This document shows positions 34,934-43,411 of a DNA stretch of 64,000 nt, piece after piece (position 1 is the stretch's first letter; each line of letters begins with the position of its first letter). Position numbers and translations under genes: made by a program. Origin of the DNA: Mesorhizobium sp. Pch-S (GTDB lineage Bacteria; Pseudomonadota; Alphaproteobacteria; Rhizobiales; Rhizobiaceae). Below the pieces are notes generated by a model. It had not been told where the DNA came from, did no database searches, and saw only the letters and a program-made list of their open reading frames with translations. Location: the NCBI RefSeq assembly GCF_004136315.1, contig NZ_CP029562.1:1488001-1552000 (forward strand), written 5' to 3'.

Positions 34934-36238
34934 TCAATGCCGGCGCGGCCATGCCGCATGCATGTCGTCGATCACATAGGCATGGACATGGCGGCGATGC
35001 CCGGCAAGGTGCGGATGGCTTGCCGGCAGGTCGTCATGGCTGTGCTCGACCATGTCGGGATCATCGGCGGGCCACAGCCGCACCGCCAGGGCCGCCGCCG
35101 CCGCCGCTATCGCGGCAAGGACGACCGCGGTTGCCGGCAGGCCGATCATGGCGCCGACCCGGCCGGCCAGCGGGTAGGCGAGCAGCCAGCAGGCATGGGA
35201 CAGCGCGAACTGCGCCGCGAAGATGGCCGGCCTGTCCTCGGGGTTGGCCGAGCGCCGCAGCAGGCGGCCTGAAGGCGTCTGCGCGACGGAATAGCCGATG
35301 CCCAGAACGAACCATAGCGGCAGCAGCCAGGCAAAGGAGGGAAGCAGCGCTGCCAGCAATGTCGCCGCGGCGAGCAGGCCGGTGCCGCACAGCATCGCCG
35401 TGCGGTCGGGTACCCGCTCGAGCAGGCGCGGCAAAACAAGCGCTGCGATCATCGAGCCGCCGCCGAATGCGGCAAGCGCCAGCGCGGTCCGGCTCTGATC
35501 CAGCCCGAACTGCGCCTGGACGTAGACGACCGTGTTGACGATGACCAGCGCACCGGCGGCAGCAACCGCCATGTTGATGGCGAGCAGGCCGCGCAGGCGC
35601 GGCGTGGCGAGATAGATGCGCATGCCGCGCGTCGTGCGGTCGTAGATGCCGCGCGGAGCGGATGGTTTCGGGCTGGGCAGGACGACGGTCAGCACCAGGG
35701 CTGCCGACGCCAGGAAGCCGATGACGGTGCCCCCGAACAGGCTGTGGAAGGAAATCAGCGTCAGCAATGCCGCCGCCAGAATCGGGCTGAGCAGGCTCTC
35801 CAGATCGTAGGCCAGCCGGGAAAGCGACAAGGCGCTGGTGTAGTCCTTCTCATCCGGCAGGACATCGGGAATCGTGGCCTGGAAGGTCGGGGTGAAGGCG
35901 GCGGACGCCGACTGCAGCACAAAGATCAGGACATAGACCTGCCAGATTTCGGTGACGAAGGGCAGGAACAGCGCGACCGCGGCGCGCACCAGATCGAGAC
36001 TGACGAGCATGGTGCGGCGCGGCCAGCGCTCGGCAAAGGCGGATGCGACCGGCGCCACGCCGACATAGGCGATCATCTTGATGGCAAGGGCGGTTCCGAG
36101 CACCGCGCCGGCCTGGCCGCCAGCCAGATCATAGGCGAGAAGACCGAGCGCCACGGTAGCCAATCCCGTGCCGACAAGCGCGATGACCTGCGCGGCGAAC
36201 AGGTGCCGGTAGGTTCGATCCCTCAGAACAGCCAGCAT
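34934..36238 (-). CDS. NreB-like MFS metal exporter with His-rich tail
   Basis: A 434-residue transporter with about 12 spans. It resembles the MFS_3 group that includes the NreB nickel exporters (start MLAVLRDRTYRHLFAAQVI). The last ~35 residues hold about ten His (HSHDDLPASHPHLAGH, HVHAY), a metal-binding tail like that of NreB. The start at 36238 overlaps the stop of the CsoR-type repressor gene (TGATG), so it is coupled to its regulator. Nickel or cobalt export is inferred from the tail, the repressor type and the neighbouring NicO gene. Confidence 0.88.
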   Translation of the reverse strand: MLAVLRDRTYRHLFAAQVIALVGTGLATVALGLLAYDLAGGQAGAVLGTALAIKMIAYVGVAPVASAFAERWPRRTMLVSLDLVRAAVALFLPFVTEIWQVYVLIFVLQSASAAFTPTFQATIPDVLPDEKDYTSALSLSRLAYDLESLLSPILAAALLTLISFHSLFGGTVIGFLASAALVLTVVLPSPKPSAPRGIYDRTTRGMRIYLATPRLRGLLAINMAVAAAGALVIVNTVVYVQAQFGLDQSRTALALAAFGGGSMIAALVLPRLLERVPDRTAMLCGTGLLAAATLLAALLPSFAWLLPLWFVLGIGYSVAQTPSGRLLRRSANPEDRPAIFAAQFALSHACWLLAYPLAGRVGAMIGLPATAVVLAAIAAAAAALAVRLWPADDPDMVEHSHDDLPASHPHLAGHRRHVHAYVIDDMHAAWPRRH

Positions 36239-36513
36239 CACAGATACTTCGCGATTTCCTTGAATTCGTCGATCGATGCGCGCTGATCCTGACCGAGCTT
36301 GCCGACAACATGATCCAGGCAATGGTCGAGATGATCCTGGATCAGCGTCTTCTTGGCCTGCGCGATCGCTTTTTCGACGGCGTGCAATTGCTGGGCGATG
36401 TCAAGGCAGGGGCGCCCTGCCTCGATCATCTCGACGACGCTGCGCAGGTGCCCATCGGCCCGCTTCAGGCGCTTGACGATTTCGGGATGGGTTTCGTGAC
36501 GATGCGGTTCCAT
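36238..36513 (-). CDS. CsoR/RcnR/InrS-family metal-sensing repressor
   Basis: A 91-residue all-helical DNA-binding protein of the DUF156 family. The metal-ligand fingerprint is readable: His4, Cys36, His61 and Cys65, with the spacings (32, 25, 4) of the family. His-Cys-His-Cys matches the nickel sensor InrS rather than RcnR, which has His in the last position; classical copper CsoR shares only Cys-His-Cys. Apo-protein binds G-tract palindromes and metal releases it. Two such palindromes lie just upstream. It heads a five-gene operon with nickel- and chromate-type exporters. Confidence 0.92.
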   Translation of the reverse strand: MEPHRHETHPEIVKRLKRADGHLRSVVEMIEAGRPCLDIAQQLHAVEKAIAQAKKTLIQDHLDHCLDHVVGKLGQDQRASIDEFKEIAKYL

Positions 36514-36523
36514 GCCGGATTTT

Positions 36524-36568
36524 TATCCTCCTGGGGAGGATGTGGCAAGTATCCCCTAGGGGAGGATA
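36524..36568. promoter_or_regulatory. Two G-tract palindromes, operators for the CsoR-type repressor
   Basis: TATCCTCCTGGGGAGGAT (36524-36541) and TATCCCCTAGGGGAGGATA (36550-36568) are near-perfect palindromes of the AT-flanked G/C-tract form recognised by CsoR/RcnR/InrS proteins. They lie 10-55 bases upstream of the repressor ATG at 36513, so autoregulation of the metal operon is expected. Confidence 0.75.
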
Positions 36569-36620
36569 TTTTCGAGGCACGGCGCCTCTTTCTCCCCCGC
36601 GACGGGGAGATAGGTGCCGC

Positions 36621-36658
36621 TTGACCCATCGACATACGAACCATATATGCTCCGTATA
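36621..36658 (+). promoter_or_regulatory. Sigma-70-type promoter with overlapping inverted repeat
   Basis: TTGACC (36621-36626), a 17-base spacer and TATATG (36644-36649) make a good promoter for the ParD-like gene. An inverted repeat ATACG...CGTAT covers the -10 region (about 36634-36657), fitting autorepression by a ribbon-helix-helix protein. Confidence 0.6.
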
Positions 36659-36674
36659 TCAATCGGAGACAGAC

Positions 36675-36881
36675 ATGGGCATCGTGAAGATCGACGAGGA
36701 CCTGCATGAGGAAGTGCGGCGCGCCTCGACCGTGATGTGCCGGTCCATCAATGCGCAGGCTGAGTTCTGGATGAAGATCGGCATGCTGGCCGAGGCCAAC
36801 CCGACGCTGTCGTTCACCGAGATCGTCAAGCGGGAACTGGCCACGGCGCAGGACCGCCCTGCCCCCAGTCTCGTAGCCTGA
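36675..36881 (+). CDS. ParD-like antitoxin-type protein
   Basis: A 68-residue protein matching the ParD-like family: MGIVKIDEDLHEEVRRAST then RSINAQAEFWMKIGMLAE, an N-terminal strand and two helices of ribbon-helix-helix type. ATG 36675 follows GGAGACAG at a normal distance; the upstream open frame is ignored. No ParE-type toxin gene follows. Instead a methionine aminopeptidase gene lies 100 bases downstream on the same strand. Autoregulation through the inverted repeat over its promoter is likely. Confidence 0.85.
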   Translation: MGIVKIDEDLHEEVRRASTVMCRSINAQAEFWMKIGMLAEANPTLSFTEIVKRELATAQDRPAPSLVA

Positions 36882-36981
36882 TGCTGGTCGCGATCTTTCA
36901 GATGCGCTCCTTGCGCATCAGGTTTTTTGCTTTGCGCATGCCGTACTCGCAAAACCGCTCGACACTTTTGCGCGGCATGCT

Positions 36982-37752
36982 GTGATGGTCAAAACTCCGG
37001 ACGAGCTGGCGCTGATGCGCCAGTCGGGCAGGCTGCTGGCTTCGGTCTTCGAGATGCTGGACGGGCTGGAGCTTGCCGGCATGTCGACGCTCGAGGTGGA
37101 CACGCTGGTCGACCGCTTCATCACCGAGGATCTTGCCGCCCGCCCGGCGAGCAAGGGACAGTATGGCTACAGGCATGTGCTGAACTGCTCGATCAACCAT
37201 GTCGTCTGCCACGGCGTGCCGGATGCTGCCGCGATCATCCGCGACGGCGACATCGTCAACTTCGACATCACGCTGGAGAAGAACGGCTTCATCGCCGATT
37301 CCTCGAAGACCTATCTGGTCGGCGACGCTTCGCCGACGGCGAGACGGCTGGTGCGCGTCGCCCAGGAGGCGATGTGGAAAGGCATCCGCGCGGTGCGGCC
37401 CGGCGCGTTTATCGGCGACATCGGCTACGCCATCGAGAAACATGCCAAGAAGAACGGCTATTCGGTGGTGCGCGACTATTGCGGCCACGGCATCGGCCGC
37501 GAGATGCATGAGGAGCCGCAGGTGCTGAACCACGGCCGGCCGGGCACCGGCGTCAGGCTGCAGGAAGGCATGGTGTTCACCGTCGAGCCGATGGTCAACC
37601 AGGGCACCCGCAGGGTGACGACGGCCGACGACGGCTGGACCGTGGTGACCAATGACGGCAAGCTTTCCGCCCAGTTCGAACACACCGTCGCCGTCACCGC
37701 CACCGGCGTCGAAGTGCTGACACTGCGCCGCGACGAGAAGTTGGCGGCCTAA
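36982..37752 (+). CDS. map: Type I methionine aminopeptidase
   Basis: A 256-residue cytosolic metallopeptidase that removes the initiator Met. The pita-bread fold ligands are visible: Asp in VNFDITLEKNGFIADSS (two Asp), His in GHGIGREMHEEP, Glu in VFTVEPM and Glu in QFEHTVAV. The substrate-binding His is in NHVVCHGVP. It follows the ParD-like gene and may be a second, accessory copy rather than the housekeeping enzyme, because it is not beside rpsB or secY-type genes. Confidence 0.93.
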   Translation: MMVKTPDELALMRQSGRLLASVFEMLDGLELAGMSTLEVDTLVDRFITEDLAARPASKGQYGYRHVLNCSINHVVCHGVPDAAAIIRDGDIVNFDITLEKNGFIADSSKTYLVGDASPTARRLVRVAQEAMWKGIRAVRPGAFIGDIGYAIEKHAKKNGYSVVRDYCGHGIGREMHEEPQVLNHGRPGTGVRLQEGMVFTVEPMVNQGTRRVTTADDGWTVVTNDGKLSAQFEHTVAVTATGVEVLTLRRDEKLAA

Positions 37753-37838
37753 GGCAGCGCAACTCTCCCATCGGGCGCAGCCGGAAGCGCGGCTGGCCCT
37801 TTCGAAATGCCGAAGAATGCCTTGCACTGCCGGGCAAT

Positions 37839-37936
37839 AGAGCGTTTCCGTTTTTTACGGAAACGCGGAAACGCTCTTTGCTTTGACGCAATTCCGGACG
37901 GAAAACCGTTGCACACTTTTCCCGGAATTGCTCTAG
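37839..37936. repeat. Dispersed repeat D, copy 2
   Basis: Two hairpins: AGAGCGTTTCCG...CGGAAACGCTCT and GCAATTCCGGACGGAAAACC...GGAATTGCTCTAG. It lies between the aminopeptidase and ClC genes. Confidence 0.8.
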
Positions 37937-37974
37937 CGTCCATGCCGGGGGCAACCTTGAGGAGAGGCCATGTG

Positions 37975-39318
37975 ATGCGCAAGAGGCGGCTATCCAGCAT
38001 CGGCATGGTGCGGCGATCCCGCGCTCTGGTCACCTCGCCCCGGCTGTGGAAGCCACGCCTGGTGTTCTGGGCTGGCGCCTTCGCCATCGGCATCATCAGC
38101 GCCGGCTTCGCCTGGCTGGCCGACGAGGCGCAGAAAGTCTTTGCCGGCGTCGTCGGCGCCGGTGGCTGGCATGGCTACATCCCGCTGGCGCTGACGCCGG
38201 CCGGTTTCATGCTGTGCGCCTGGCTGGCGTTCCGCTTCTTTCCCGGCTCGCAGGGCAGCGGCATCCCGCAGGCGATCGCCGCGCGCCATCTGCGCGACGA
38301 CGACGAACGCGGCCGCTTCCTGTCGCTGCGCATGGTCTGGGGCAAGATCGTGCTGACCATCGTCGGGCTCGCCTGCGGCGCCTCCATCGGCCGCGAGGGA
38401 CCGACCGTGCAGGTCGGCGCCTCGATCATGGTGCAGGCGGCGCGCTGGGGCGGCATGGCGCAGGCACGCGGCCTGATCCTGGCCGGCTCGGCGGCAGGCA
38501 TCGCCGCCGCCTTCAACACGCCGCTCGCCGGCATCGTCTTTGCCATCGAGGAGATGGGGCGCTCCTATCAGGCACGCACCAATGGCGTCGTGCTCTCGGC
38601 CGTCATCCTCGCCGGCCTGGCGTCGCTGGCACTGGTCGGCACCTACACCTATTTCGGGGTCAGCCATGCCTATGCCGCCTTTCCCGGCGACTGGCCGCTG
38701 GTGATCGCCTGCGGCATCATCGGCGGCGCCGCGGGCGCGCTGTTTTCCTCGGCGACGCTGAGGATCACGCGCCGCATCCGCCGCTGGCGCACCGAGTTTC
38801 CGCTGAGCCGCACCCTGATCGTGGCGGGATGCGCGGGCCTCGTCGTCGCCGTCGTCGGCGTGCTGTCCTCCGGCGCGACATTCGGCACCGGCTATGCCGA
38901 GGCGCGCGGCGCCATCGAAGGCCATGCGCTGCCGCCCCTGTTCTTCGTCGCGAAGTTCGTGGTCAGCCTTGCCTCGACCATTTCCGGCATTCCCGGCGGT
39001 CTGTTCGCGCCGTCGCTTTCGGTCGGCGCCGGGCTCGGCTCGACGCTCGGGCAGATCTTCGGCGCCGATGTCGGCCTGGCGGCGATCCTCGGCATGGCCG
39101 GCTATTTCGCCGGCGTCGTGCAGGCGCCGATGACGGCCTTCGTCATCATCCTGGAAATGACCGGCAACCATGACAACGTCATCGCGCTGATGGCGGCCTC
39201 GATGCTCGGCTACGGCACTGCCCGGCTGATCGCGCCGGAGCCGCTCTATCATTCGCTGGCGCGGCTGTTCCTGGCCGATGCCATCCGGCGCCGGCGTGTC
39301 GAGCAGCAGGCTTCGTAG
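37975..39318 (+). CDS. ClC-family chloride channel/antiporter
   Basis: A 447-residue integral membrane protein with the ClC selectivity motifs: GSQGSGIPQ, GREGPTVQVGAS (gating Glu in GREGP) and GGLFAPSLSVGAG. The gating glutamate suggests a Cl-/H+ exchanger rather than a pure channel. The Glu of GSGIPE is Gln here. No C-terminal CBS domains are present. The start ATG at 37975 follows GAGGAGAGG. It is a single gene flanked by repeat D copies. Confidence 0.92.
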   Translation: MRKRRLSSIGMVRRSRALVTSPRLWKPRLVFWAGAFAIGIISAGFAWLADEAQKVFAGVVGAGGWHGYIPLALTPAGFMLCAWLAFRFFPGSQGSGIPQAIAARHLRDDDERGRFLSLRMVWGKIVLTIVGLACGASIGREGPTVQVGASIMVQAARWGGMAQARGLILAGSAAGIAAAFNTPLAGIVFAIEEMGRSYQARTNGVVLSAVILAGLASLALVGTYTYFGVSHAYAAFPGDWPLVIACGIIGGAAGALFSSATLRITRRIRRWRTEFPLSRTLIVAGCAGLVVAVVGVLSSGATFGTGYAEARGAIEGHALPPLFFVAKFVVSLASTISGIPGGLFAPSLSVGAGLGSTLGQIFGADVGLAAILGMAGYFAGVVQAPMTAFVIILEMTGNHDNVIALMAASMLGYGTARLIAPEPLYHSLARLFLADAIRRRRVEQQAS

Positions 39319-39349
39319 CGCTTCCGCCACCGATACCGGGCCAGCCGCC

Positions 39350-39444
39350 AGTGCGTTTCCGTTTTTCACGGAAACACGGAAACGCTCCAAGGTTTTGTTT
39401 TCGCAGCATGTGACGCCACGCGATTCCACCTGGCTGCAAAATGC
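39350..39444. repeat. Dispersed repeat D, copy 3 (reverse order)
   Basis: GCGTTTCCGTTTTTCACGGA followed by the CACGCGATTCCACCTGGCTG...AAATGC module. It is the inverse of the arrangement at 46250 and 59165. Confidence 0.78.
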
Positions 39445-39445
39445 G

Positions 39446-40330
39446 CTATTTCAGCGGCAGGAACAGTTCCACCACCACCTCATGCGCCGGCACTTCCGGG
39501 ATGAGGGCGAGACGGCGCCGGCAATAGACCGGGAAGTCGCGCACCTCCTCGCCGCTGGCCGGCAGCCATTCGCGGTAGAGATAGGTTGCCGCCGGTTCGA
39601 GATTGTTGGTGTTGCCGGGGTAGCGCAGCACCGCGCAGCGCCCGCCGGGGATGACGCCGGCCTTCATCAGCGGATCGTCCGGATCGACCGGCCGGTCCGT
39701 CTCGAGGCACAGGTCCATGGCATAGTCGGCCGGATTGGCGGGGCAGCGCTCGGACCGGAACACCATGAAGGTCGAGCGTTTCCCGGCCGACAGGCCGGCG
39801 GCCTTGCCCCAGGCCCTGAACCGCTCGGCTGTCGTGCCGAGCATGGCGCGGTCGCCACGATGTTCCAGCATCGCCACCGGGGTGGGCTCCTCATCGCGGA
39901 TCGTCACGTCGTCCTGGCTAAAAATGATCTGCATCAGCTTGCTCCTCGCATTGTAGAGAGGCCCGAAGGCCACAAGCCACGGTTCCCAGTCGGGCGACTT
40001 CCGGAACGACGACGGCGATTGCCCGAGCCGTTGCCGGAAGGCGCGGGCGAAGGCATCGGGGGCATCGTAGCCGGCATCCATCGCGATCTCCGTGACGCTT
40101 TCGGCGTCCGCAGCGGCCAGCCGCTGCGAAGCCTGCTTCATGCGGGCCAGCTGGACATAACGATGCACTGACAAGCCAAAGGTCGCCATGAACTGCCGGT
40201 GGAAGTGGAATTTCGAGAAGGCGGCAACCCGGCTCAGCGCGTCGAGGTCGAGATCGCCGTCGAGATGACGGTCGATATGGTCGAGCACACGCAACATGCG
40301 GGCATGGTAGGTCTGAAGTGCCGCCTTCAT
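39446..40330 (-). CDS. AraC-family regulator with GyrI-like effector domain
   Basis: A 294-residue protein. The N-terminal AraC/XylS double HTH is at about 10-105 (LSRVAAFSKFHFHRQFMATF, SVTEIAMDAGYDAPDAFARA). The C-terminal GyrI-like (SOUL/BmrR-type) ligand domain follows from about 135. This domain order (Rob/SoxS-like HTH first, GyrI last) is found in drug-responsive regulators. The ATG at 40330 is preferred because the HTH begins just after it; the open frame extends to 40465. It is divergent from the aminotransferase gene at 40520. Confidence 0.88.
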   Translation of the reverse strand: MKAALQTYHARMLRVLDHIDRHLDGDLDLDALSRVAAFSKFHFHRQFMATFGLSVHRYVQLARMKQASQRLAAADAESVTEIAMDAGYDAPDAFARAFRQRLGQSPSSFRKSPDWEPWLVAFGPLYNARSKLMQIIFSQDDVTIRDEEPTPVAMLEHRGDRAMLGTTAERFRAWGKAAGLSAGKRSTFMVFRSERCPANPADYAMDLCLETDRPVDPDDPLMKAGVIPGGRCAVLRYPGNTNNLEPAATYLYREWLPASGEEVRDFPVYCRRRLALIPEVPAHEVVVELFLPLK

Positions 40331-40519
40331 CGTCTTTCTCCGTGGCCGCCCCAGATAGCCGCCCGACGTCATGACGCGCTCGACCGATCTTGCGGTTCGA
40401 GAGCCTAAAGAGAGCCGCTTCACCACACTGGATTCTCGTTCACCTCCACCTGTTTGTCCTGGCACAGGATCTCTATCTGAGGAATTGCCAACCTGCCGAC
40501 CAGGCCCCGAGGAGAGACC

Positions 40520-41689
40520 ATGATCGACATAGACCGCGTGCGCGCAGAGACACCTTCATGCGCCGATGTCCTGCATTTCAACAATGCCGGATCCTCGCTG
40601 ATGCCGCTGCCGGTGTTCGAGGCCGTCTCCAATGCCCTGAAGCTCGAGTACAGCGTCGGCGGCTATGAGGCGGAGCGGCTGCTCGGCGACGAACTGCGCG
40701 TCTTCTATGACGAGTTCGCCGGGCTTCTGAACGCAGAGCCGGAGGAGATCGCCTTCGTCGAGAATGCGACGCGCGCCTGGGACATGGCCTTCTACGGCCT
40801 GCCGCTCAAGGCCGGCGACCGCGTCGTCACGCACGCCTCGGAATATGCGTCCAACTACCTGGCGCTGCTGCAGCAGGCGAAGCGGCGCGGCATCGTCATC
40901 GACCTGGTGCCGTCGGACGCCCATGGCCAGATCGACCTGACCGCGCTGGAAGCGGCAATCAGGCCTGAGACGAAGCTGATCGCGCTGACGCATGTGCCGA
41001 CCCAGGGCGGGCTGGTCAATCCCGCGGTCGAGGTCGGCAGTATCGCGCGGCGGCACGACATCACCTACCTGCTCGACGCCTGCCAGTCGGTCGGACAGAT
41101 CGACGTCGACGTGAAGGCGATCGGCTGCGACATCCTCTCGGGTACCGGGCGCAAGTTCCTGCGCGGCCCGCGCGGGACCGGCTTCCTCTATGTGCGCAAG
41201 GCCATCGCCGAGACAATCGAGCCGCCTTTCATCGACCTGTTGTCGGCGACATGGACCCAGCCGCAACGCTACGAGCTTGCCGGAGGCGCCAGGCGTTTCG
41301 AGAATTTCGAAAGCTATGTCGCCGGCCGGGTCGGGCTGGCGGCAGCGGTGCGGTATGCGCGTGGTATCGGCCTGCCGGCGATCGAGCAGCGCGTGTCGGA
41401 CCTGGCCGCCACCTTGCGCACTCAACTCGGCACCATCGACGGTGTCAGCGTGCACGATCTCGGGCAGGTCAAATGCGGCATCGTGACCTTCCAGAAGACG
41501 CCACTGCAGGCAAAGGAGATTGCCGAACAGCTGCGCTCGCAGAAGATCAACGTCTCGGTTTCGATCCTGCCCTATGCCCAGCTCGACCTCGGCCAGAGAG
41601 GCCTGACGGCGCTGGTGCGAGCATCCGTCCACTATTTCAACACCGATGACGAGATCGAACGCTTCGTGGCGGCGGTCCGCGTCATGTGA
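40520..41689 (+). CDS. Class V PLP-dependent aminotransferase
   Basis: A 389-residue cytosolic enzyme of the cysteine desulfurase/EgtE-like fold. The PLP-binding region shows YLLDACQSVGQ (Asp to the pyridine N, Gln) and the Schiff-base Lys in SGTGRKFLRGPRGTG. The N-terminal FNNAGSSLMPLPV start is typical of the family. A good ribosome-binding site (GAGGAGAG) precedes ATG 40520. No Suf or Isc genes and no EgtBCD genes are nearby, so the substrate is unknown. The divergent AraC/GyrI-like regulator may control it. Confidence 0.9.
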   Translation: MIDIDRVRAETPSCADVLHFNNAGSSLMPLPVFEAVSNALKLEYSVGGYEAERLLGDELRVFYDEFAGLLNAEPEEIAFVENATRAWDMAFYGLPLKAGDRVVTHASEYASNYLALLQQAKRRGIVIDLVPSDAHGQIDLTALEAAIRPETKLIALTHVPTQGGLVNPAVEVGSIARRHDITYLLDACQSVGQIDVDVKAIGCDILSGTGRKFLRGPRGTGFLYVRKAIAETIEPPFIDLLSATWTQPQRYELAGGARRFENFESYVAGRVGLAAAVRYARGIGLPAIEQRVSDLAATLRTQLGTIDGVSVHDLGQVKCGIVTFQKTPLQAKEIAEQLRSQKINVSVSILPYAQLDLGQRGLTALVRASVHYFNTDDEIERFVAAVRVM

Positions 41690-41737
41690 GGCGAGCATCG
41701 GCTTCCTACAACACAGACGGTCACGGATGAGAGGACT

Positions 41738-42721
41738 CTATATAACGCCACGCGCTTTGCCAGGCGCACCTAAGATTTTGGGCATGCGCGCCATGCAGAA
41801 GCGGGAAAATTCATCTTCAATCGCCTTCTTTGGCGCCGTAAAGAACTCACCACCTTGGGATGTGAAGCGGCGACTGAAGAATTCTTTCAATTCGATCTCA
41901 TATCGATGCGTCATAGTTGCGTCCGGAAAAACCTGGGTCGAGATCAGAGCCCAACGGCATGTACTCCTGTCCGGAAATCCTCCATTGATTTCGCTCAGTC
42001 GTCGCTTCGGATCATTAGATCGCCCGACCTTTGCTAGGTTCAGACCGTAGTGGGGACCTACCGGTCCGAGAAGGCGCTCCGCGCCATCAGTAAGAATCAT
42101 TAGATATAGGCAATTCTCACCGTCCTCTATGGTCGTTGTTCGTGTCCCGAATGACGGAGGAATGCCTTTAGATGGAAATAGAAGTTGTTCCAGCACCCCT
42201 TGCTGAAGGTCTGCCTGGACAATTGAAGGCTCCCCATAGACATTCACTTGATAAACTGGATGGCTGAGTGCTCGTGCGCGTTCCTCGGCGGTGAGCAGGA
42301 CTGCCTTCGTTGTCCGCTCAAACCTTTTTTCATTGGTATAGGCGAGTGGCGCAACGTTGCTAATGTGAACGCGGTTTCGAACACGCCAAGCCCGTGTCAC
42401 CTCAACACCGAAGGTCCACCTGTCTTGAAATCCTTGAGATCGCTTCCAGTCAATTGCCGACGGGGCGGAGCGATCTCGATCGTTACATTGTTTTGTCGAC
42501 ACCTCCAGGAAACCCAGCGCCTGCCGCCTAAGCGTCTTATCGGTCAGCTCGTCCACGGCGCCGTAGATGAGAACCAAATCGCCGTCCTGCATTCTGGACA
42601 GCATTTCCTTACGCTGCTTCTCGTGCGTGAATCCAAGGTAGCCGGCTTCCTCGGGATTGAAACCGTAGAAGGCCCGCAACCAAATTTGTCGGGTATCTAG
42701 GATGGAATGCAAAGAAACCAC
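41738..42721 (-). CDS. EVE/PUA-like domain fused to GIY-YIG (T5orf172-like) nuclease
   Basis: A 327-residue protein in an AT-richer pocket. The N-terminal ~150 residues (RQIWLRAFYGFNPEEAG, GDLVLIYGAVDE, ALGFLEVS) look like an EVE/PUA-type module, a fold that reads modified bases. The C-terminal part has NCLYLMIL, then AKVGRSNDPKRRLSEIN with the catalytic-type Arg, and EIELKEFFSRRFTSQGGEFF. This is the T5orf172/GIY-YIG pattern with its late Glu. Such fusions are expected of modification-dependent restriction nucleases. It is a single gene with no methyltransferase beside it. Domain calls rest on motif reading only. Confidence 0.65.
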   Translation of the reverse strand: MVSLHSILDTRQIWLRAFYGFNPEEAGYLGFTHEKQRKEMLSRMQDGDLVLIYGAVDELTDKTLRRQALGFLEVSTKQCNDRDRSAPSAIDWKRSQGFQDRWTFGVEVTRAWRVRNRVHISNVAPLAYTNEKRFERTTKAVLLTAEERARALSHPVYQVNVYGEPSIVQADLQQGVLEQLLFPSKGIPPSFGTRTTTIEDGENCLYLMILTDGAERLLGPVGPHYGLNLAKVGRSNDPKRRLSEINGGFPDRSTCRWALISTQVFPDATMTHRYEIELKEFFSRRFTSQGGEFFTAPKKAIEDEFSRFCMARMPKILGAPGKARGVI

Positions 42722-43001
42722 TTTTAAGACCCAGATCGCACTTCGGGATGACTGATTTGAATCAACCCGAGTACATCTTCAATATGGCTGCAATCGCCCA
42801 TACGTTTCATTGTTACCCGCCCATCCCATATGACTAAATCAAAGTAAAATCACACACCCAGCTCGCCAGCAAGCATCGCTCGTTGCTCAAATTAGAGGCT
42901 GTTAACACAGCTAACGGGATTGCTCGAAATTCAGCCCTTCGATTGAACCAGACATCCACCTGCTGCGTTGTCCGATGCCGACCCGCGCAAAGGAGGCCCG
43001 C

Positions 43002-43355
43002 ATGACCGTCCGCAAGTTCTCCGTTTCCGACGCGACTTTCGAGCATGTGCCCGGACTGGATGGAGAGGTCTTCACCGGCAACCTGGTCGACCAGCGCCAT
43101 GGCGCGCCGATCACCATCGGTTACGGCCGCTACGGGCCCGATGTCAGCATCGACATCACGCTCGCCGTCGACGACGTCATGGTGGTGCTGAAAGGGCGGC
43201 TGTCCGTGACTGGCGACGAAGGCACGGTCACCGCCGGCCCCGGCGAGATCGTGCATATGCCGAAGGGCGACCGGGTGACCATCCGCGCGCATGAGGACGG
43301 CGCGATCACCGCCTATGTGACGTATCCGCACTGGCAGGAGGCGGAGGGCGGCTGA
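43002..43355 (+). CDS. Small cupin protein (EutQ-like)
   Basis: A 117-residue single-domain cupin. The jelly-roll core reads VDDVMVVLKGRLSVTGDEG then TAGPGEIVHMPKGDRVTIRA. ATG 43002 follows a strong AAGGAGG; the frame also opens nine codons earlier. It resembles EutQ-type ethanolamine-utilisation cupins, but no other eut gene is present, so a general cupin role is all that can be said. The usual metal-binding His residues are mostly absent. Confidence 0.85.
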   Translation: MTVRKFSVSDATFEHVPGLDGEVFTGNLVDQRHGAPITIGYGRYGPDVSIDITLAVDDVMVVLKGRLSVTGDEGTVTAGPGEIVHMPKGDRVTIRAHEDGAITAYVTYPHWQEAEGG

Positions 43356-43411
43356 GGGACGCGGGCGTTCCGTTCCCCGGCGTTCGGAATGAAGGAATCC
43401 TGCACGACCGC

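Noticed and set aside
40520..41689. Ergothioneine synthesis enzyme EgtE or cysteine desulfurase SufS
   Set aside because: The fold is shared, but there are no EgtBCD or Suf neighbours and the enzyme-specific Cys loop is not evident, so only the class V aminotransferase family is claimed.
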